From contig CALMJT010000084.1 of assembly GCA_937864365.1 (NCBI GenBank), positions 1 through 45,530 of the forward strand: DNA of 45,530 bases, read 5' to 3'. The notes below the pieces were generated by a model. It was given only the letters and a program-made list of their open reading frames with translations. It made no database searches and was not told the DNA's origin. Origin of the DNA: an uncultured Alteromonadales bacterium (GTDB lineage Bacteria > Pseudomonadota > Gammaproteobacteria > Pseudomonadales > Cellvibrionaceae). Below, in pieces: positions 15,738 to 24,667 of the stretch. The translations under genes were made by a program, and so were the position numbers. Each line of letters opens with the position of its first letter. The stretch's first letter is position 1.

Positions 15738-16036
15738 TAAAACGAATCCGGTTTAGGAATTTCAGCTTTCACCTGCATTTGCAATTCTTTTAAACGCGCG
15801 ATTTCAGTTTCGTCGTTTTCAAAAAGCGCAACAGTTAATGCCTCTAACGTACAACCCGCTTTATTGTAAGCAGCTCTACGCTGTTGATTAAATTGTTCTA
15901 AGTTATAGTTGGCAAGGTCGTCTGGGTGGATGGATAAAAGACGAATATCAATGGATAAATTTTCTGCAATAATATTTAATTCTCTAGGTTCATTAGCGGT
16001 TGTAAAAAAGAAACCATTTTTTAATACTCTCATCAC
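15737..16036 (-). CDS. Small protein after the tail fibre, possible fibre chaperone (XkdW-like)
   Basis: 99 residues. The C-terminal half (FNQQRRAAYNKAGCTLEALT, then LKELQMQVKAEIPKP) resembles the C-terminal pattern of XkdW/tail-fibre assembly proteins, which end in a helical pair and 'KYPKP'. It overlaps the 3' end of the fibre gene by four bases, so it is probably its assembly partner. No enzymatic role is expected. Confidence 0.55.
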   Translation of the reverse strand: MMRVLKNGFFFTTANEPRELNIIAENLSIDIRLLSIHPDDLANYNLEQFNQQRRAAYNKAGCTLEALTVALFENDETEIARLKELQMQVKAEIPKPDSF

Positions 16037-17256
16037 AATATCTCCAATGATGGAACTGGCGAGCTGATAATAAAATTATTGTCGTGAGAAGTTTGTAGTA
16101 GGGGCAATCCTATTTCTATTACCGAGTTTTCAAGCGCGTAGATATAGGGGAATAAAAAAGCTCTTCCTACCACCAGTTGATCCACATTTGTATTTATTAC
16201 ATAGTAGTGCCAATCGTTAGAGAGATTTATATTCCCGACTAGACTGCCATCCATAAAAACATTATCGGTTCCTATAGACGCAGCACCAAAAATACATCTT
16301 AACCATACGCTCAAGGATGCTCGAACACCTAAATTCTGGCGCGTAGCATCAAACAATAAATAGTGATCTGGGTTAAACGCTGATTCAATAGATGTTCCCA
16401 TTCCTGATGTTATTCTACCTATATAAAATTCAACTCCATTTCTAGCCTGCGCACCCACCCTGTTAGATGCTGATAATAAATCGATAATTGATTGGCTCAA
16501 TGCCGGTCCTGAACCACCAAAAGTAGAGTTACCATCGATAAATTTACCGCCATTTTCTATCGAGCCAGCACCGTTTATGGGAATTAAAAATGGGCAAAAT
16601 TGTTCAAAGTCGCCAATATTGTGATTATTTCCAGACACGCCTCTGGAGTATTTCAGTATGTTAACAATTGGAATTTTTTGCTCTGCAGCTTGTACACTGG
16701 ATGATACTAACCCCATTAATTGCAATTGATTACTTTCAAAATCATCTACGACAGCTTGGGCAGACTGAGTAGCTTGATTCGCAAGCTGGACAGCCTCAGT
16801 TGCAGAATCAATTGTTTGATTAACATCACTCTGCGCTTGTTCTATAAACGCATCCAACTGCGCTTGGTTTTCTGCGAGGGCATTAATAGCATCGTCCGCA
16901 GATTGGGCGGCGCTATCGGCAGCGGCTTGAGTATCGCTTAAGAATGTTTGCAGCGCGGTAACGGTTACGGTTTCGGCGTCGTCACTGGCTACCAACAAAA
17001 CTTCTAGTGATGAGTTTGTTGTTGGGTCGATAAATATTTTACCCAACGTGCGCGTGCGCTGCTGATGCTCTAATTTAACCGAATACAAACCCGACTCAAC
17101 CGACTGCGAATAAACACCACTGGCATTGGTTGAAAATTCAGAACTTACGCCCCGAACAATATTCGCACCTTCATTGCGATCAGCAATTAAAATAATATTC
17201 GCATTTGCCAGCGGCGTGCCGTTGGGCAAAAGTAAAGTACCTTGAAGTGTAGGCAT
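16033..17256 (-). CDS. Tail fibre with lambda-Stf-type N-terminal domain
   Basis: 407 residues. The N-terminal ~100 residues (MPTLQGTLLLPNGTPLANAN, ending VTVTALQTFL) match the prophage tail-fibre N-terminal domain of lambda Stf. An Ala/Gln-rich coiled-coil follows at about 105-185 (AADSAAQSADDAINALAENQ). The C-terminal ~200 residues form a beta-rich receptor-binding part. It is unusual in lying between the gpM-like and gpL-like genes rather than after gpJ. It may add a second receptor specificity. Confidence 0.75.
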   Translation of the reverse strand: MPTLQGTLLLPNGTPLANANIILIADRNEGANIVRGVSSEFSTNASGVYSQSVESGLYSVKLEHQQRTRTLGKIFIDPTTNSSLEVLLVASDDAETVTVTALQTFLSDTQAAADSAAQSADDAINALAENQAQLDAFIEQAQSDVNQTIDSATEAVQLANQATQSAQAVVDDFESNQLQLMGLVSSSVQAAEQKIPIVNILKYSRGVSGNNHNIGDFEQFCPFLIPINGAGSIENGGKFIDGNSTFGGSGPALSQSIIDLLSASNRVGAQARNGVEFYIGRITSGMGTSIESAFNPDHYLLFDATRQNLGVRASLSVWLRCIFGAASIGTDNVFMDGSLVGNINLSNDWHYYVINTNVDQLVVGRAFLFPYIYALENSVIEIGLPLLQTSHDNNFIISSPVPSLEIL

Positions 17257-17258
17257 GG

Positions 17259-17636
17259 TTATTCACCTAATTGATCGGTTTCGATCGTAAAGCTAATAGT
17301 TAAATGTTTACGGCCTGCCGGTGTAACTTGTGGAAATTGAGTAATTCGGACTTGGTACAATTTAAATTCACCGGTTAAATCTAAGTTCAGTAAAAAGAAG
17401 TTGGCACCGTCATTTGCACCTTGTGCAGACCGATAAAATTCCCAAAAATCGTCTAATTGCGATTGCAAAAATCGATAACTTAAAGTCACAGTAATAAAAT
17501 TAATATGACTAACGCGCGAAACTTCAGGCGGGCCCGATTCCATATCGGTTCGAATCGTTGAAGATTGACCATTAATGGAATAACCCTGTCGTAATGGAAA
17601 TTGCGGAAAGTCTTCTGGCCAATAAACGTTATTCAT
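17259..17636 (-). CDS. Minor tail protein (gpM-like)
   Basis: 125 residues directly downstream of the tape measure gene, matching gpM in position and size (lambda gpM is about 109 aa). The N-terminal YWPEDFPQFPLRQGYSI and central VTLSYRFLQSQLDDFWEFYR are typical of this tail-tip family. It likely joins the tape-measure initiator complex. It overlaps the tape measure stop by one base. Confidence 0.7.
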   Translation of the reverse strand: MNNVYWPEDFPQFPLRQGYSINGQSSTIRTDMESGPPEVSRVSHINFITVTLSYRFLQSQLDDFWEFYRSAQGANDGANFFLLNLDLTGEFKLYQVRITQFPQVTPAGRKHLTISFTIETDQLGE

Positions 17637-19939
17637 TAAAATGGATTACTCCGTGTTAATCCGTAGCGCTGTTCGAGTGACCTAGAAAACGCACCATTAC
17701 CAGAATTAATTTCGTTGGTTAACGATTGTTTTACTTGCTCCACCATAATGATGGTTTGATTATTTTCGTCATATCCGGCTGTCACTCGGGTATCGGGCGC
17801 ATTGTTATTAATAATAATTTGTTGACCATAACCACCGCCTTGCAAAAAGTTGGTTAAATCGCGGTTTTGCTCGGGCGCAACAATTCGCTCGCCACCGTCT
17901 AACAAATAGGTTCCTTCACGCGGGATTGAATTCATACCCGCGTGAGCGATACCAGCAACACGAGCGGCCGATGCAGCACCGGCAACATAAATACCCGCAG
18001 CCGCAGCCGCACCTAATACTGGGCCAACTACCGGAATTGGCGCAAGAGCTTCATAAGCACCCATGGCAGCGGTTTGCGTTGAAGCGGTAATTTTAGAAAT
18101 GGATTCTTGTTTTTTAGTATCCAAAAGCACACTACCTAAACCCAAGGCAAGGTTGGCGTACTGCGATTCTTTTGCACCAATATCGTCGAAGTATTGTGAG
18201 ATTCCAGAACGTAGCGAATCATAACCATCAACTAAAACTTGATTACGTTCGGCGGCATCGGCTAATTCTTTTTCTTTGGCCTCTGCGCGAATAGTTTCTA
18301 GGCGTTGTTGATGGATAAATTCAGCGTTTTCTAGGGCTTCTTTATGTTTGGTAAAAGCCTCAATGGAAACCACATTCTGATTAAGTAACGCGTCATAGTC
18401 AGCTTGTAATTGCGCAATTTGGCGTTGATATTGAAGATTTTCTAACTCTTCTAATTTGCCATCTAGCTTTAATCGCTCGTCATAAATTCGGCTGTATTGG
18501 CCTAATTGTTGATTCAATTGCCGCTCATTTTGCTCTTGAATTCGCGCGGCTTGATCTGCTGCGCGTTGTTCGGCATCGGCAATGCGTTGTAATTCGCGCT
18601 CACGCAAATCGGCGGCTTTTTGGTCGGCCTCTGCCTTGCGTTTTGCCGCCTCTTCGGCAGCAGCTGCCTTTAAATTTTCTTGAGTTTCTTCATGCAGCCG
18701 TTGCTGTTCTTGAATTTGTTGAAGCTGAAGTTGATATTGTTTTTGGATATCCAATTGCTCTTGTAATCTGGCTTCTAAAATATCCTTTTGAGTTCTCTGA
18801 GAGCCAGAACGGCGAATTCTTCGGGAGTCGTCCGCACTTGAAACGGATGCTTGCAGATTATTGATATTATCTTGGGTTTGTTGCAGCAAAGTATTAATAG
18901 ATTCAACATCACCTTCAGAAGCTTTTAGCTCAACCAGTTGTTGCTTTAACTCTTCGATTTCTCGAACGGCTGCATTGCGTTGAGTAATTGCAGATCGGCC
19001 ACGGCCACCACTATTTACGCGATCTTGCAATTGCGCTAATCGCTTTTCTAAACCGCCTACGGTAGGATCAATTTGCTCGCGCACACTGTTTAACGATGAA
19101 GATAATCCATCTAAAATACTCTTCACCGGACCAACGGTACCGTTAGATTTTGCAAAGGAATTTAATAACTCATCCCAACGTTGACCCAGCGTATCAACCG
19201 AGCCGGATAAACCACCTGCTTCGGCAGCACCAGCACCGCCAACTTGGCCGCGTAATTTTTCCAGAATAATGCCTTGTGCAGCGGCAATATCACCGGTGTC
19301 TTGCAGCGATGTAATTAAATCTTTTTCGGATTGCGTAAAATTAACACCAGCTTCTGCAAGCTCATTCAATCGTGTTTTAGGGTCTTCTAACACTTTACCC
19401 AGTTGTAAAGCCTTATCTTTTATCTCACCGCCAAATACCGCCGCTAAATCTTGCGATAATTTAATGGCCTCGGTAAAAGTTTCACCTTGTACCGTCTTAA
19501 ACGTTTGCAAGACGTTTTGCGCCTGCACAACGCCTTGCACACTGGCTAAGGTACCCAATGCTAATTGATCGGCTTGCTGGGCAAGTTGAATGGCAGTAAA
19601 ACCTGCCGCGTTCCCAGTTGCTTTAATAATTGCTTCCGTTCGGGCTTGCTGTTTTTCGTACTGTGAAAACGTCTGTAATGCGGAATAACCAACAGCCGAT
19701 AAACCGGCAAGCGCTGCTCCAAACCCCGTTACGGTAATAACACCAGAACTCATTAAGCTATTAACAGTAGTTATACGGCTGGCAATACCACCCAACGGAC
19801 CATCAATAACCGTAACACCACTGGACAGCCCCTGAATGGATTTATTAAACGCGTCGTTAGCTACGATGCCTTGCCGTATTTCTCGACGAAACCCTTTGGT
19901 ATCGGCGGATATTTCAACTTGATAATTGGTTTTTTTCAT
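17636..19939 (-). CDS. H: Tail length tape measure protein
   Basis: 767 residues with the expected layout: an N-terminal region with hydrophobic helices (~50-90), a lambda-type domain with KTRLNELAEAGVNFTQSEKD at about 190-210, a long coiled-coil (~310-560) rich in Gln, Glu and Ala, a hydrophobic segment (~635-665), then a conserved block HAGMNSIPREGTYLLDGGER. It sets tail length and is ejected with DNA. At 767 residues it predicts a tail slightly shorter than lambda's (853 aa). Confidence 0.9.
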   Translation of the reverse strand: MKKTNYQVEISADTKGFRREIRQGIVANDAFNKSIQGLSSGVTVIDGPLGGIASRITTVNSLMSSGVITVTGFGAALAGLSAVGYSALQTFSQYEKQQARTEAIIKATGNAAGFTAIQLAQQADQLALGTLASVQGVVQAQNVLQTFKTVQGETFTEAIKLSQDLAAVFGGEIKDKALQLGKVLEDPKTRLNELAEAGVNFTQSEKDLITSLQDTGDIAAAQGIILEKLRGQVGGAGAAEAGGLSGSVDTLGQRWDELLNSFAKSNGTVGPVKSILDGLSSSLNSVREQIDPTVGGLEKRLAQLQDRVNSGGRGRSAITQRNAAVREIEELKQQLVELKASEGDVESINTLLQQTQDNINNLQASVSSADDSRRIRRSGSQRTQKDILEARLQEQLDIQKQYQLQLQQIQEQQRLHEETQENLKAAAAEEAAKRKAEADQKAADLRERELQRIADAEQRAADQAARIQEQNERQLNQQLGQYSRIYDERLKLDGKLEELENLQYQRQIAQLQADYDALLNQNVVSIEAFTKHKEALENAEFIHQQRLETIRAEAKEKELADAAERNQVLVDGYDSLRSGISQYFDDIGAKESQYANLALGLGSVLLDTKKQESISKITASTQTAAMGAYEALAPIPVVGPVLGAAAAAGIYVAGAASAARVAGIAHAGMNSIPREGTYLLDGGERIVAPEQNRDLTNFLQGGGYGQQIIINNNAPDTRVTAGYDENNQTIIMVEQVKQSLTNEINSGNGAFSRSLEQRYGLTRSNPF

Positions 19940-20214
19940 CGGCTATTGCCCAATAAAATTCGATACAACTCTTCAACAGACTTTTCAGGCTCGGGCGGTA
20001 CATAACTCAACAAGACATCACGCAATTTAATGGCAGGTTGATTTTTACCGCGCAAATAATTGCCCATTTGTGTGCGTATTGCCGCGATATGCAATTCATC
20101 TACAAGGCGACCAAAAGGCTCTAATTGATAAAAGTGTTGCCATTCCACTAATTGCGAACTGGTTATTTGAGAGAGAAAAATATCTACACCTGAAAACTGT
20201 AATTCGAATGCCAA
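19936..20214 (-). CDS. Tail assembly chaperone, T part (gpT-like)
   Basis: The 92-residue frame has only a TTG start, and its open frame continues upstream without stops to the slippery site at the end of the gpG-like gene. It is therefore best read as the C-terminal T domain of a GT fusion made by -1 frameshifting, which in lambda recruits tail-tube subunits to the tape measure. It overlaps the tape measure start by four bases. Independent initiation at TTG is possible but lacks a clear ribosome binding site. Confidence 0.7.
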   Translation of the reverse strand: MAFELQFSGVDIFLSQITSSQLVEWQHFYQLEPFGRLVDELHIAAIRTQMGNYLRGKNQPAIKLRDVLLSYVPPEPEKSVEELYRILLGNSR

Positions 20215-20243
20215 CCGAACGGCAAAACGTCTATTCGGCTGGC

Positions 20244-20711
20244 TTAAGAGGGGTTTGCATTGGTTTCCTCTTTATCAACGTCAACACTGTTTGAATCGCT
20301 CTGTTGAGCCATTGATTGTTTTTGAGCAGAAACCGTTGGTCCAATAAAATCAATGCCAGAAAGTTCACTAACAGCATCTAATGCAGGAATGACTATCGAA
20401 TTTGGCAGCTTGGATAACCAAGTAATGTGCAGCGGGTCTTGCCAATTTAATGGAATACGTTTACCACGTCTAAGCGCCATCGCCAGCGCTTGAAATCTAA
20501 GACCAATGATTTTATTAATCTTTACCGAATACTCATCAGCACTGGACGCGATTTGATAATACATGTCCGTAAGAATAATATTTTCTTCACCACCTAACTC
20601 AACAATTTGCCAACCGTTAAAGAATTTTTTACTGGCCACCTTTCGCGCGTTAAAGATTAAATCTTTCTTTAAAAACCAAAACGGAAACCATTTAATAAGC
20701 AGTGATTTCAT
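20244..20711 (-). CDS. G: Tail assembly chaperone (gpG-like)
   Basis: 155 residues at the lambda gpG position between tail tube and tape measure genes; lambda gpG has 140. A helical core (SSADEYSVKINKIIGLRFQA) is followed by a disordered, acidic, glutamine/serine-rich tail. The slippery heptamer A_AAC_CCC occurs three codons before its stop. It coats the tape measure during tail assembly, and its ratio to the GT form matters in lambda. It overlaps the tail tube stop by one base. Confidence 0.8.
   Translation of the reverse strand: MKSLLIKWFPFWFLKKDLIFNARKVASKKFFNGWQIVELGGEENIILTDMYYQIASSADEYSVKINKIIGLRFQALAMALRRGKRIPLNWQDPLHITWLSKLPNSIVIPALDAVSELSGIDFIGPTVSAQKQSMAQQSDSNSVDVDKEETNANPS
20250..20256 (-). 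promoter_or_regulatory. -1 ribosomal frameshift site (G to GT)
   Basis: In the gpG frame the sequence reads GCA AAC CCC TCT TAA; the heptamer A_AAC_CCC fits X_XXY_YYZ. Slipping back one base gives AAA CCC CTC TTA AGC, and this frame is open into the T part with no stop. This is the same strategy as lambda G-GT, where the heptamer is G_GGA_AAG. Confidence 0.85.
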
Positions 20712-21130
20712 TAGACTAAATCACTCTCATTAGGACGACCGGTAACCATCAACGTTAAATTGCGATCGATGTGGCCTTCTTTCGGTGTGGCAATTCCCAC
20801 TGTTGTTACTAGGCATCGAAACGAAACCGCTTTATTAATGGGTGTAGGAATTCTACATTGCACATATTCTTTAGTGCCGTTTTCTAGAGCATCAACCAGC
20901 GCTTCTATTTCTGTTTGACCCGGTTCGTAACGAACGGTAATTGTCCATTCGCCACCCGATAACAACCCGTAATCGTATTCTTTGTAGTCATCATCGCCAC
21001 CGTATTTAGTAGAGTCGATGGTCTCGGCAGTACGATCACCCGGTTGAATATCTAAAATATCACCCACCGCAGAACCATACGTGGCGCCTTGATCTTCCGA
21101 GCGGTGCAATGTTATGCGTTTACCTAACAT
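20711..21130 (-). CDS. V: Major tail tube protein
   Basis: 139 residues; features of the short siphophage tail tube family include SEDQGATYGSAVGDILDIQP, EYDYGLLSGGEWTITVRYEP and the ending LTLMVTGRPNESDL. It corresponds to the N-terminal domain of lambda gpV and lacks the C-terminal Ig-like domain. Hexamer rings of it form the tail tube. It lies between the gpU and gpG genes exactly as in lambda. Confidence 0.85.
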   Translation of the reverse strand: MLGKRITLHRSEDQGATYGSAVGDILDIQPGDRTAETIDSTKYGGDDDYKEYDYGLLSGGEWTITVRYEPGQTEIEALVDALENGTKEYVQCRIPTPINKAVSFRCLVTTVGIATPKEGHIDRNLTLMVTGRPNESDLV

Positions 21131-21132
21131 GA

Positions 21133-21540
21133 TTAGTCCTCATCTTGATAATTAACAGTACAAATTAAATTAATACTGGCTATAGAAGTTTCTTGATCGC
21201 GATCGTAAGAAAAACCCACGCGCGCAATGTAATCCACTAATCCACCGAGTGTATTATCAGCGCGTAACTGCGCTTCAACGTCATTGGATTTTTCATCGAG
21301 GCGCGCATCAATATTGTCAGCGGCGCTGTCGGCACGCAGAGTAATTTCAATATTTAAACGCCCGTCAGTGTCTGCACGTCTATCGTCAAACGTTCTTTCG
21401 GTTTCGCCATCGTCAAAATAAATTGCGGCGGCTGGCAGTTCGTCGTCATAGATTGTTGGCGGCGCATAAGAAAAGGTTGTATTAAAAAAAGCATTTATTC
21501 TTGCCTTAACTGCTTCGCGTATTTGCGTTCGTGTGGCCAT
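21133..21540 (-). CDS. U: Tail terminator protein U
   Basis: 135 residues, nearly the length of lambda gpU (131). It shares the pattern: an N-terminal helix (TQIREAVKARINAFF), LPAAAIYFDDGETE, LNIEITLRA, and the ending VGFSYDRDQET..ASINLICTVNY matching gpU 'GYDYRRDD...ADLTYVITY'. The hexameric terminator caps the tail tube and binds the head connector. It is flanked by the gpZ-like and tail tube genes as in lambda. Confidence 0.85.
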   Translation of the reverse strand: MATRTQIREAVKARINAFFNTTFSYAPPTIYDDELPAAAIYFDDGETERTFDDRRADTDGRLNIEITLRADSAADNIDARLDEKSNDVEAQLRADNTLGGLVDYIARVGFSYDRDQETSIASINLICTVNYQDED

Positions 21541-22146
21541 TTATTTTTTACCTAAAGTTTTATTTAAACGAAAGGTTAATTCTTTATTTAATGCGGGCGT
21601 TAAATCTCGATTAAGCGCTTGTTCGCCGGCCTCATCCATGGCTTCACGAACTTCTTTTGCAACAAACTGTTGGCCAATTTCAGCTCTTAATAATGGGTAA
21701 CCGGTCTTGCGGTTCGATTCGCGCAGCGGGCCACGCTCTTCCCGATTAGGATCACGATACAGCGCCACCGGCTTTCCGCCAGTGCTACCATTCCATTGAA
21801 AAGCACCTTGCCACTCGTAAGGCCCAAGTTTAAAGCCATCGTCGGTTTTTTTAGCCCCAGCGTTTAAGGCATTAATCGCATCTTGACCACCCCAAATCCG
21901 AGAGACTAATCGATTCGGACGCGCTTTATTTCTAAATACTCGATCACGAACTAGCTTTTGTTTAATACCTATGTTCTTTGCTACGCGCCGGACAACCTTA
22001 GTTTTTGCTTTTTCGGCCTCGCGATTAATAACGCGACTTACGCCGCGCGGTACTTCTTTCTCATCCAGTTGATTCAACTGTTTAGATAATCGCTTGAATT
22101 CTTTATCAAGCAACTTATCGTTTAACCGAATTTGAATCGCTTTCAT
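21541..22146 (-). CDS. Z: Minor tail protein Z family
   Basis: 201 residues, close to lambda gpZ (192). The basic N-terminal half contains GVSRVINREAEKAKTKVVRR and the signature IKQKLVRDRVFRNKARPNRL seen in the family. It is needed for tail completion and DNA positioning in lambda. It overlaps the head-completion gene by four bases. Confidence 0.8.
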   Translation of the reverse strand: MKAIQIRLNDKLLDKEFKRLSKQLNQLDEKEVPRGVSRVINREAEKAKTKVVRRVAKNIGIKQKLVRDRVFRNKARPNRLVSRIWGGQDAINALNAGAKKTDDGFKLGPYEWQGAFQWNGSTGGKPVALYRDPNREERGPLRESNRKTGYPLLRAEIGQQFVAKEVREAMDEAGEQALNRDLTPALNKELTFRLNKTLGKK

Positions 22147-22421
22147 TCGAGCACCAAAATTTTAGTATCGCCTTCATCAAAAAAGCGCACGTATCGATAT
22201 TGCCGATTATTCACGGTAATAATCGCACCACGCTCTATAGATTCATTAAATAAATGTGCAGGAAAACTAAAGGTTTTTTGGTTGGCATCAACATTGCGCC
22301 AACGCCACGCTTTAACGTCTAAATAACCGGTAATTTCAGACCCGTTAATCACGGCCTTGTGATTAACGTCCTGATAAAACACGTTTTCTAGATCAGCTTG
22401 TAAGTCGTCTAAAAACGACAT
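22143..22421 (-). CDS. Head-tail completion protein (gpFII position)
   Basis: 92 residues, beta-rich, with FYQDVNHKAVINGSEITGYL and ITVNNRQYRYVRFFDEGDTK, a layout like head-tail stoppers. In lambda FII occupies this place between capsid and tail genes. Sequence similarity to FII itself is weak, so the call rests on order, size and fold pattern. Confidence 0.6.
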   Translation of the reverse strand: MSFLDDLQADLENVFYQDVNHKAVINGSEITGYLDVKAWRWRNVDANQKTFSFPAHLFNESIERGAIITVNNRQYRYVRFFDEGDTKILVLE

Positions 22422-22687
22422 TATTCGCCGCCGTCCAAGAACTCAGCGTCTAGCTCTTCTTCGGTCTTTTCTTGCTGCACATTAATGTTCGCCGGTTTTT
22501 CGGTAACCGTTCCTTTACTTGCGGCGGTCAGGTCACGGGCCAATGCTTCGGCAATTTTTACCACTGGCGAATCATCGGCTAAGGTGCCATCCTTTTTATA
22601 TTTGGGGTAATAGCTTTTACCCTGTAAGCGAATACCGCGCGTAATTTGAAAGTTCACCAACTTTTGTTTTTTCTGATTTTTAGACAT
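22421..22687 (-). CDS. Small head gene (gpFI position), unknown
   Basis: 88 residues, basic at the N-terminus and acidic at the C-terminus (EKTEEELDAEFLDGGE). It follows the protease-capsid gene after about 88 non-coding bases. By order it matches lambda FI or a head-completion accessory. No domain is recognised. A one-base overlap connects it to the next gene. Confidence 0.55.
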   Translation of the reverse strand: MSKNQKKQKLVNFQITRGIRLQGKSYYPKYKKDGTLADDSPVVKIAEALARDLTAASKGTVTEKPANINVQQEKTEEELDAEFLDGGE

Positions 22688-22775
22688 AAGAATTCCCCAG
22701 CCAGTTAAGGCCGTAAAATCGATATAAAAGACTGATTTAAAAGAGTGGGGGTTTTAGGGTTTACGAAAAGAGGTT

Positions 22776-24665
22776 TTACGCAGCCAGGCTAAAGGCTTGA
22801 GGATGGCGAACAGCAACGTCAGCGTCTTGGAATAAACGCATCACCAAACCACCGGTAGCAACCTTGGTTGCGCGATCTGGCACAACATCTAAGGCACCCC
22901 ACATACCAACCAATATTTGCGAAAAGTCGCCAAATAAAATTTGGTTGGCTAGCATTTCTGTTGTTACCGCAGCACTGTAACCGTTAATGCTACTGCCATC
23001 ACCCCAAATAAATTGCGCCGTACCCGCCGCTTTTTCGGTGGATTTTAAGGTGCCGCGCATGGTTGGGCGCATCACATAAGACGATGTTGCCGCTGACGCA
23101 TTTGCTTCTGCAACATCGGTTTCTAGCTCAACAATTTTCGCCCAATTAACGCCACCGGTTAGATCTACAGCGCCAATACCGGCTGCATTTAGAATACCCA
23201 AAGGCTCGTTATTAATGCCCGAACCTTTCAAAATGGCATTATCCAGCGCAAGAGCTAGGCCGGTCATAATGTCACCACGCACCAATGATTCGATATCTGG
23301 CGTTGATTGCATTAACAATCGGCGAGTAATGGGCACAGCGGTACTGACGGTTTTTGGTGAGAGAGAAACAGTCGAGAAGGTAATGTTTGAATCATTGGGT
23401 GCAATGTCTTCATCCACCCAAAAGAACGTGGCAGAGCCATTTTGTTTAGGAATATCAACATTACCCACAAGACCGGTAACAAAGCGAGTACCTAATCCGC
23501 CCACCGTAGCCATAGCGCGCAGTACTTCAATAAATAATTCGCTGTGCAAATTGGTAGCAACCAACTCTTGACCCAAGGTTGCAACACCAGCGGCCTGCGT
23601 ACGCGCCATCATTTGTGTTTGCAACTGGCGACGCAATCCATAACCCATGGCTTCGTAACTTAAATAAACACCGTTAGGGTCAGAATCCAAGCGCTGTGCA
23701 ATTGCACTCGACACTTCTCGCTCTAAACCGGCGTCTTTCCATTTACCGGTAGCCGCAGCACGCATTGCTCGCACAATGCTGTAATTTTCAAGGTCGCGTG
23801 TTGGCATATCCAAATCCAACGCGGTTGTGGTGATATCGCCCGATTGTTTACGCTTGTGTAATGTGCCAATTAATTCACTGCGAAATTGATCGAAGGATTT
23901 ACCTTCGCTAATGCATCTTGTACCCAAATCAACGGCATCGTATTGACGGGCCGATTCAGCGATGCGTTGCGCATCGGTCTTGCCAGTATTTTTGGGTTTT
24001 GGGGCGGGGCCGCCTGACGAGCGAGAAGAAGTTGTTTCTTCTTCATCTTGTGATTCGTCGGTGGTTGTCTCTTCAGTTTCGGTTTCTAACAAATCATCGT
24101 CTTCCATACGTGTTTCCTCATTTAGGTTTGATGTAATTTTTAACGGGAATAAATCACCCTCACTGCGTCCAATACCAACAGTGGGATCAGCGGGAACAGA
24201 AACCGATGAAATTTCTAACGGTTCCCATTTGGTAATACGGTAATGCTCAACACCATTGCGAACTTCAATTAATACCGCTTCGTGAATTTTGTAACCTACG
24301 CTGATGTGAGTTCGTATCTTTTCTTTAATATCAATAAATAATTGTTCCCCTAATGGGTTGGGGGATAATTTAACTTCTGCATAACCGCGATTGTTTTCAA
24401 TCCAAACCTTAGTAACAACGCCGCGCTGATCTTTCCAATCGTGATCACACAAAAAAGGACCACCGTTTTTAATACGGGTTAAATCAATTTCGTCTTCGCG
24501 GTGACCAAGGGTTTCAATCCAGTCCCATCGAGTTACCGGAAATTCACTGGAAAACGCCAAAACTACGGTGCGATTTTCAACATCAATCTTGCTGTGTTCC
24601 ACTTCAGCAAAGCGATGCATAACCGGTAACTTACCCGTTACCAGTTGTGTGCGATTTAATTCCAT
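22776..24665 (-). CDS. Fused HK97-type prohead protease and major capsid protein
   Basis: 629 residues in three parts. Residues 1-~165 are a prohead protease: FLCDHDWKDQRGVVTKV carries the His, and IRTHISVGYKI the Ser region, followed by WEPLEISSVSVPADP. A highly acidic linker follows at ~190-250 (EETTTDESQDEEETTSS). From ~260 on lies an HK97-fold capsid with VPITRRLLMQSTPDIESLV and ALDNAILKGSGINNEPLGIL. The protease presumably frees itself and the linker acts as a delta-like scaffold. Separate genes are more common. Confidence 0.9.
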   Translation of the reverse strand: MELNRTQLVTGKLPVMHRFAEVEHSKIDVENRTVVLAFSSEFPVTRWDWIETLGHREDEIDLTRIKNGGPFLCDHDWKDQRGVVTKVWIENNRGYAEVKLSPNPLGEQLFIDIKEKIRTHISVGYKIHEAVLIEVRNGVEHYRITKWEPLEISSVSVPADPTVGIGRSEGDLFPLKITSNLNEETRMEDDDLLETETEETTTDESQDEEETTSSRSSGGPAPKPKNTGKTDAQRIAESARQYDAVDLGTRCISEGKSFDQFRSELIGTLHKRKQSGDITTTALDLDMPTRDLENYSIVRAMRAAATGKWKDAGLEREVSSAIAQRLDSDPNGVYLSYEAMGYGLRRQLQTQMMARTQAAGVATLGQELVATNLHSELFIEVLRAMATVGGLGTRFVTGLVGNVDIPKQNGSATFFWVDEDIAPNDSNITFSTVSLSPKTVSTAVPITRRLLMQSTPDIESLVRGDIMTGLALALDNAILKGSGINNEPLGILNAAGIGAVDLTGGVNWAKIVELETDVAEANASAATSSYVMRPTMRGTLKSTEKAAGTAQFIWGDGSSINGYSAAVTTEMLANQILFGDFSQILVGMWGALDVVPDRATKVATGGLVMRLFQDADVAVRHPQAFSLAA

Positions 24666-24667
24666 AG

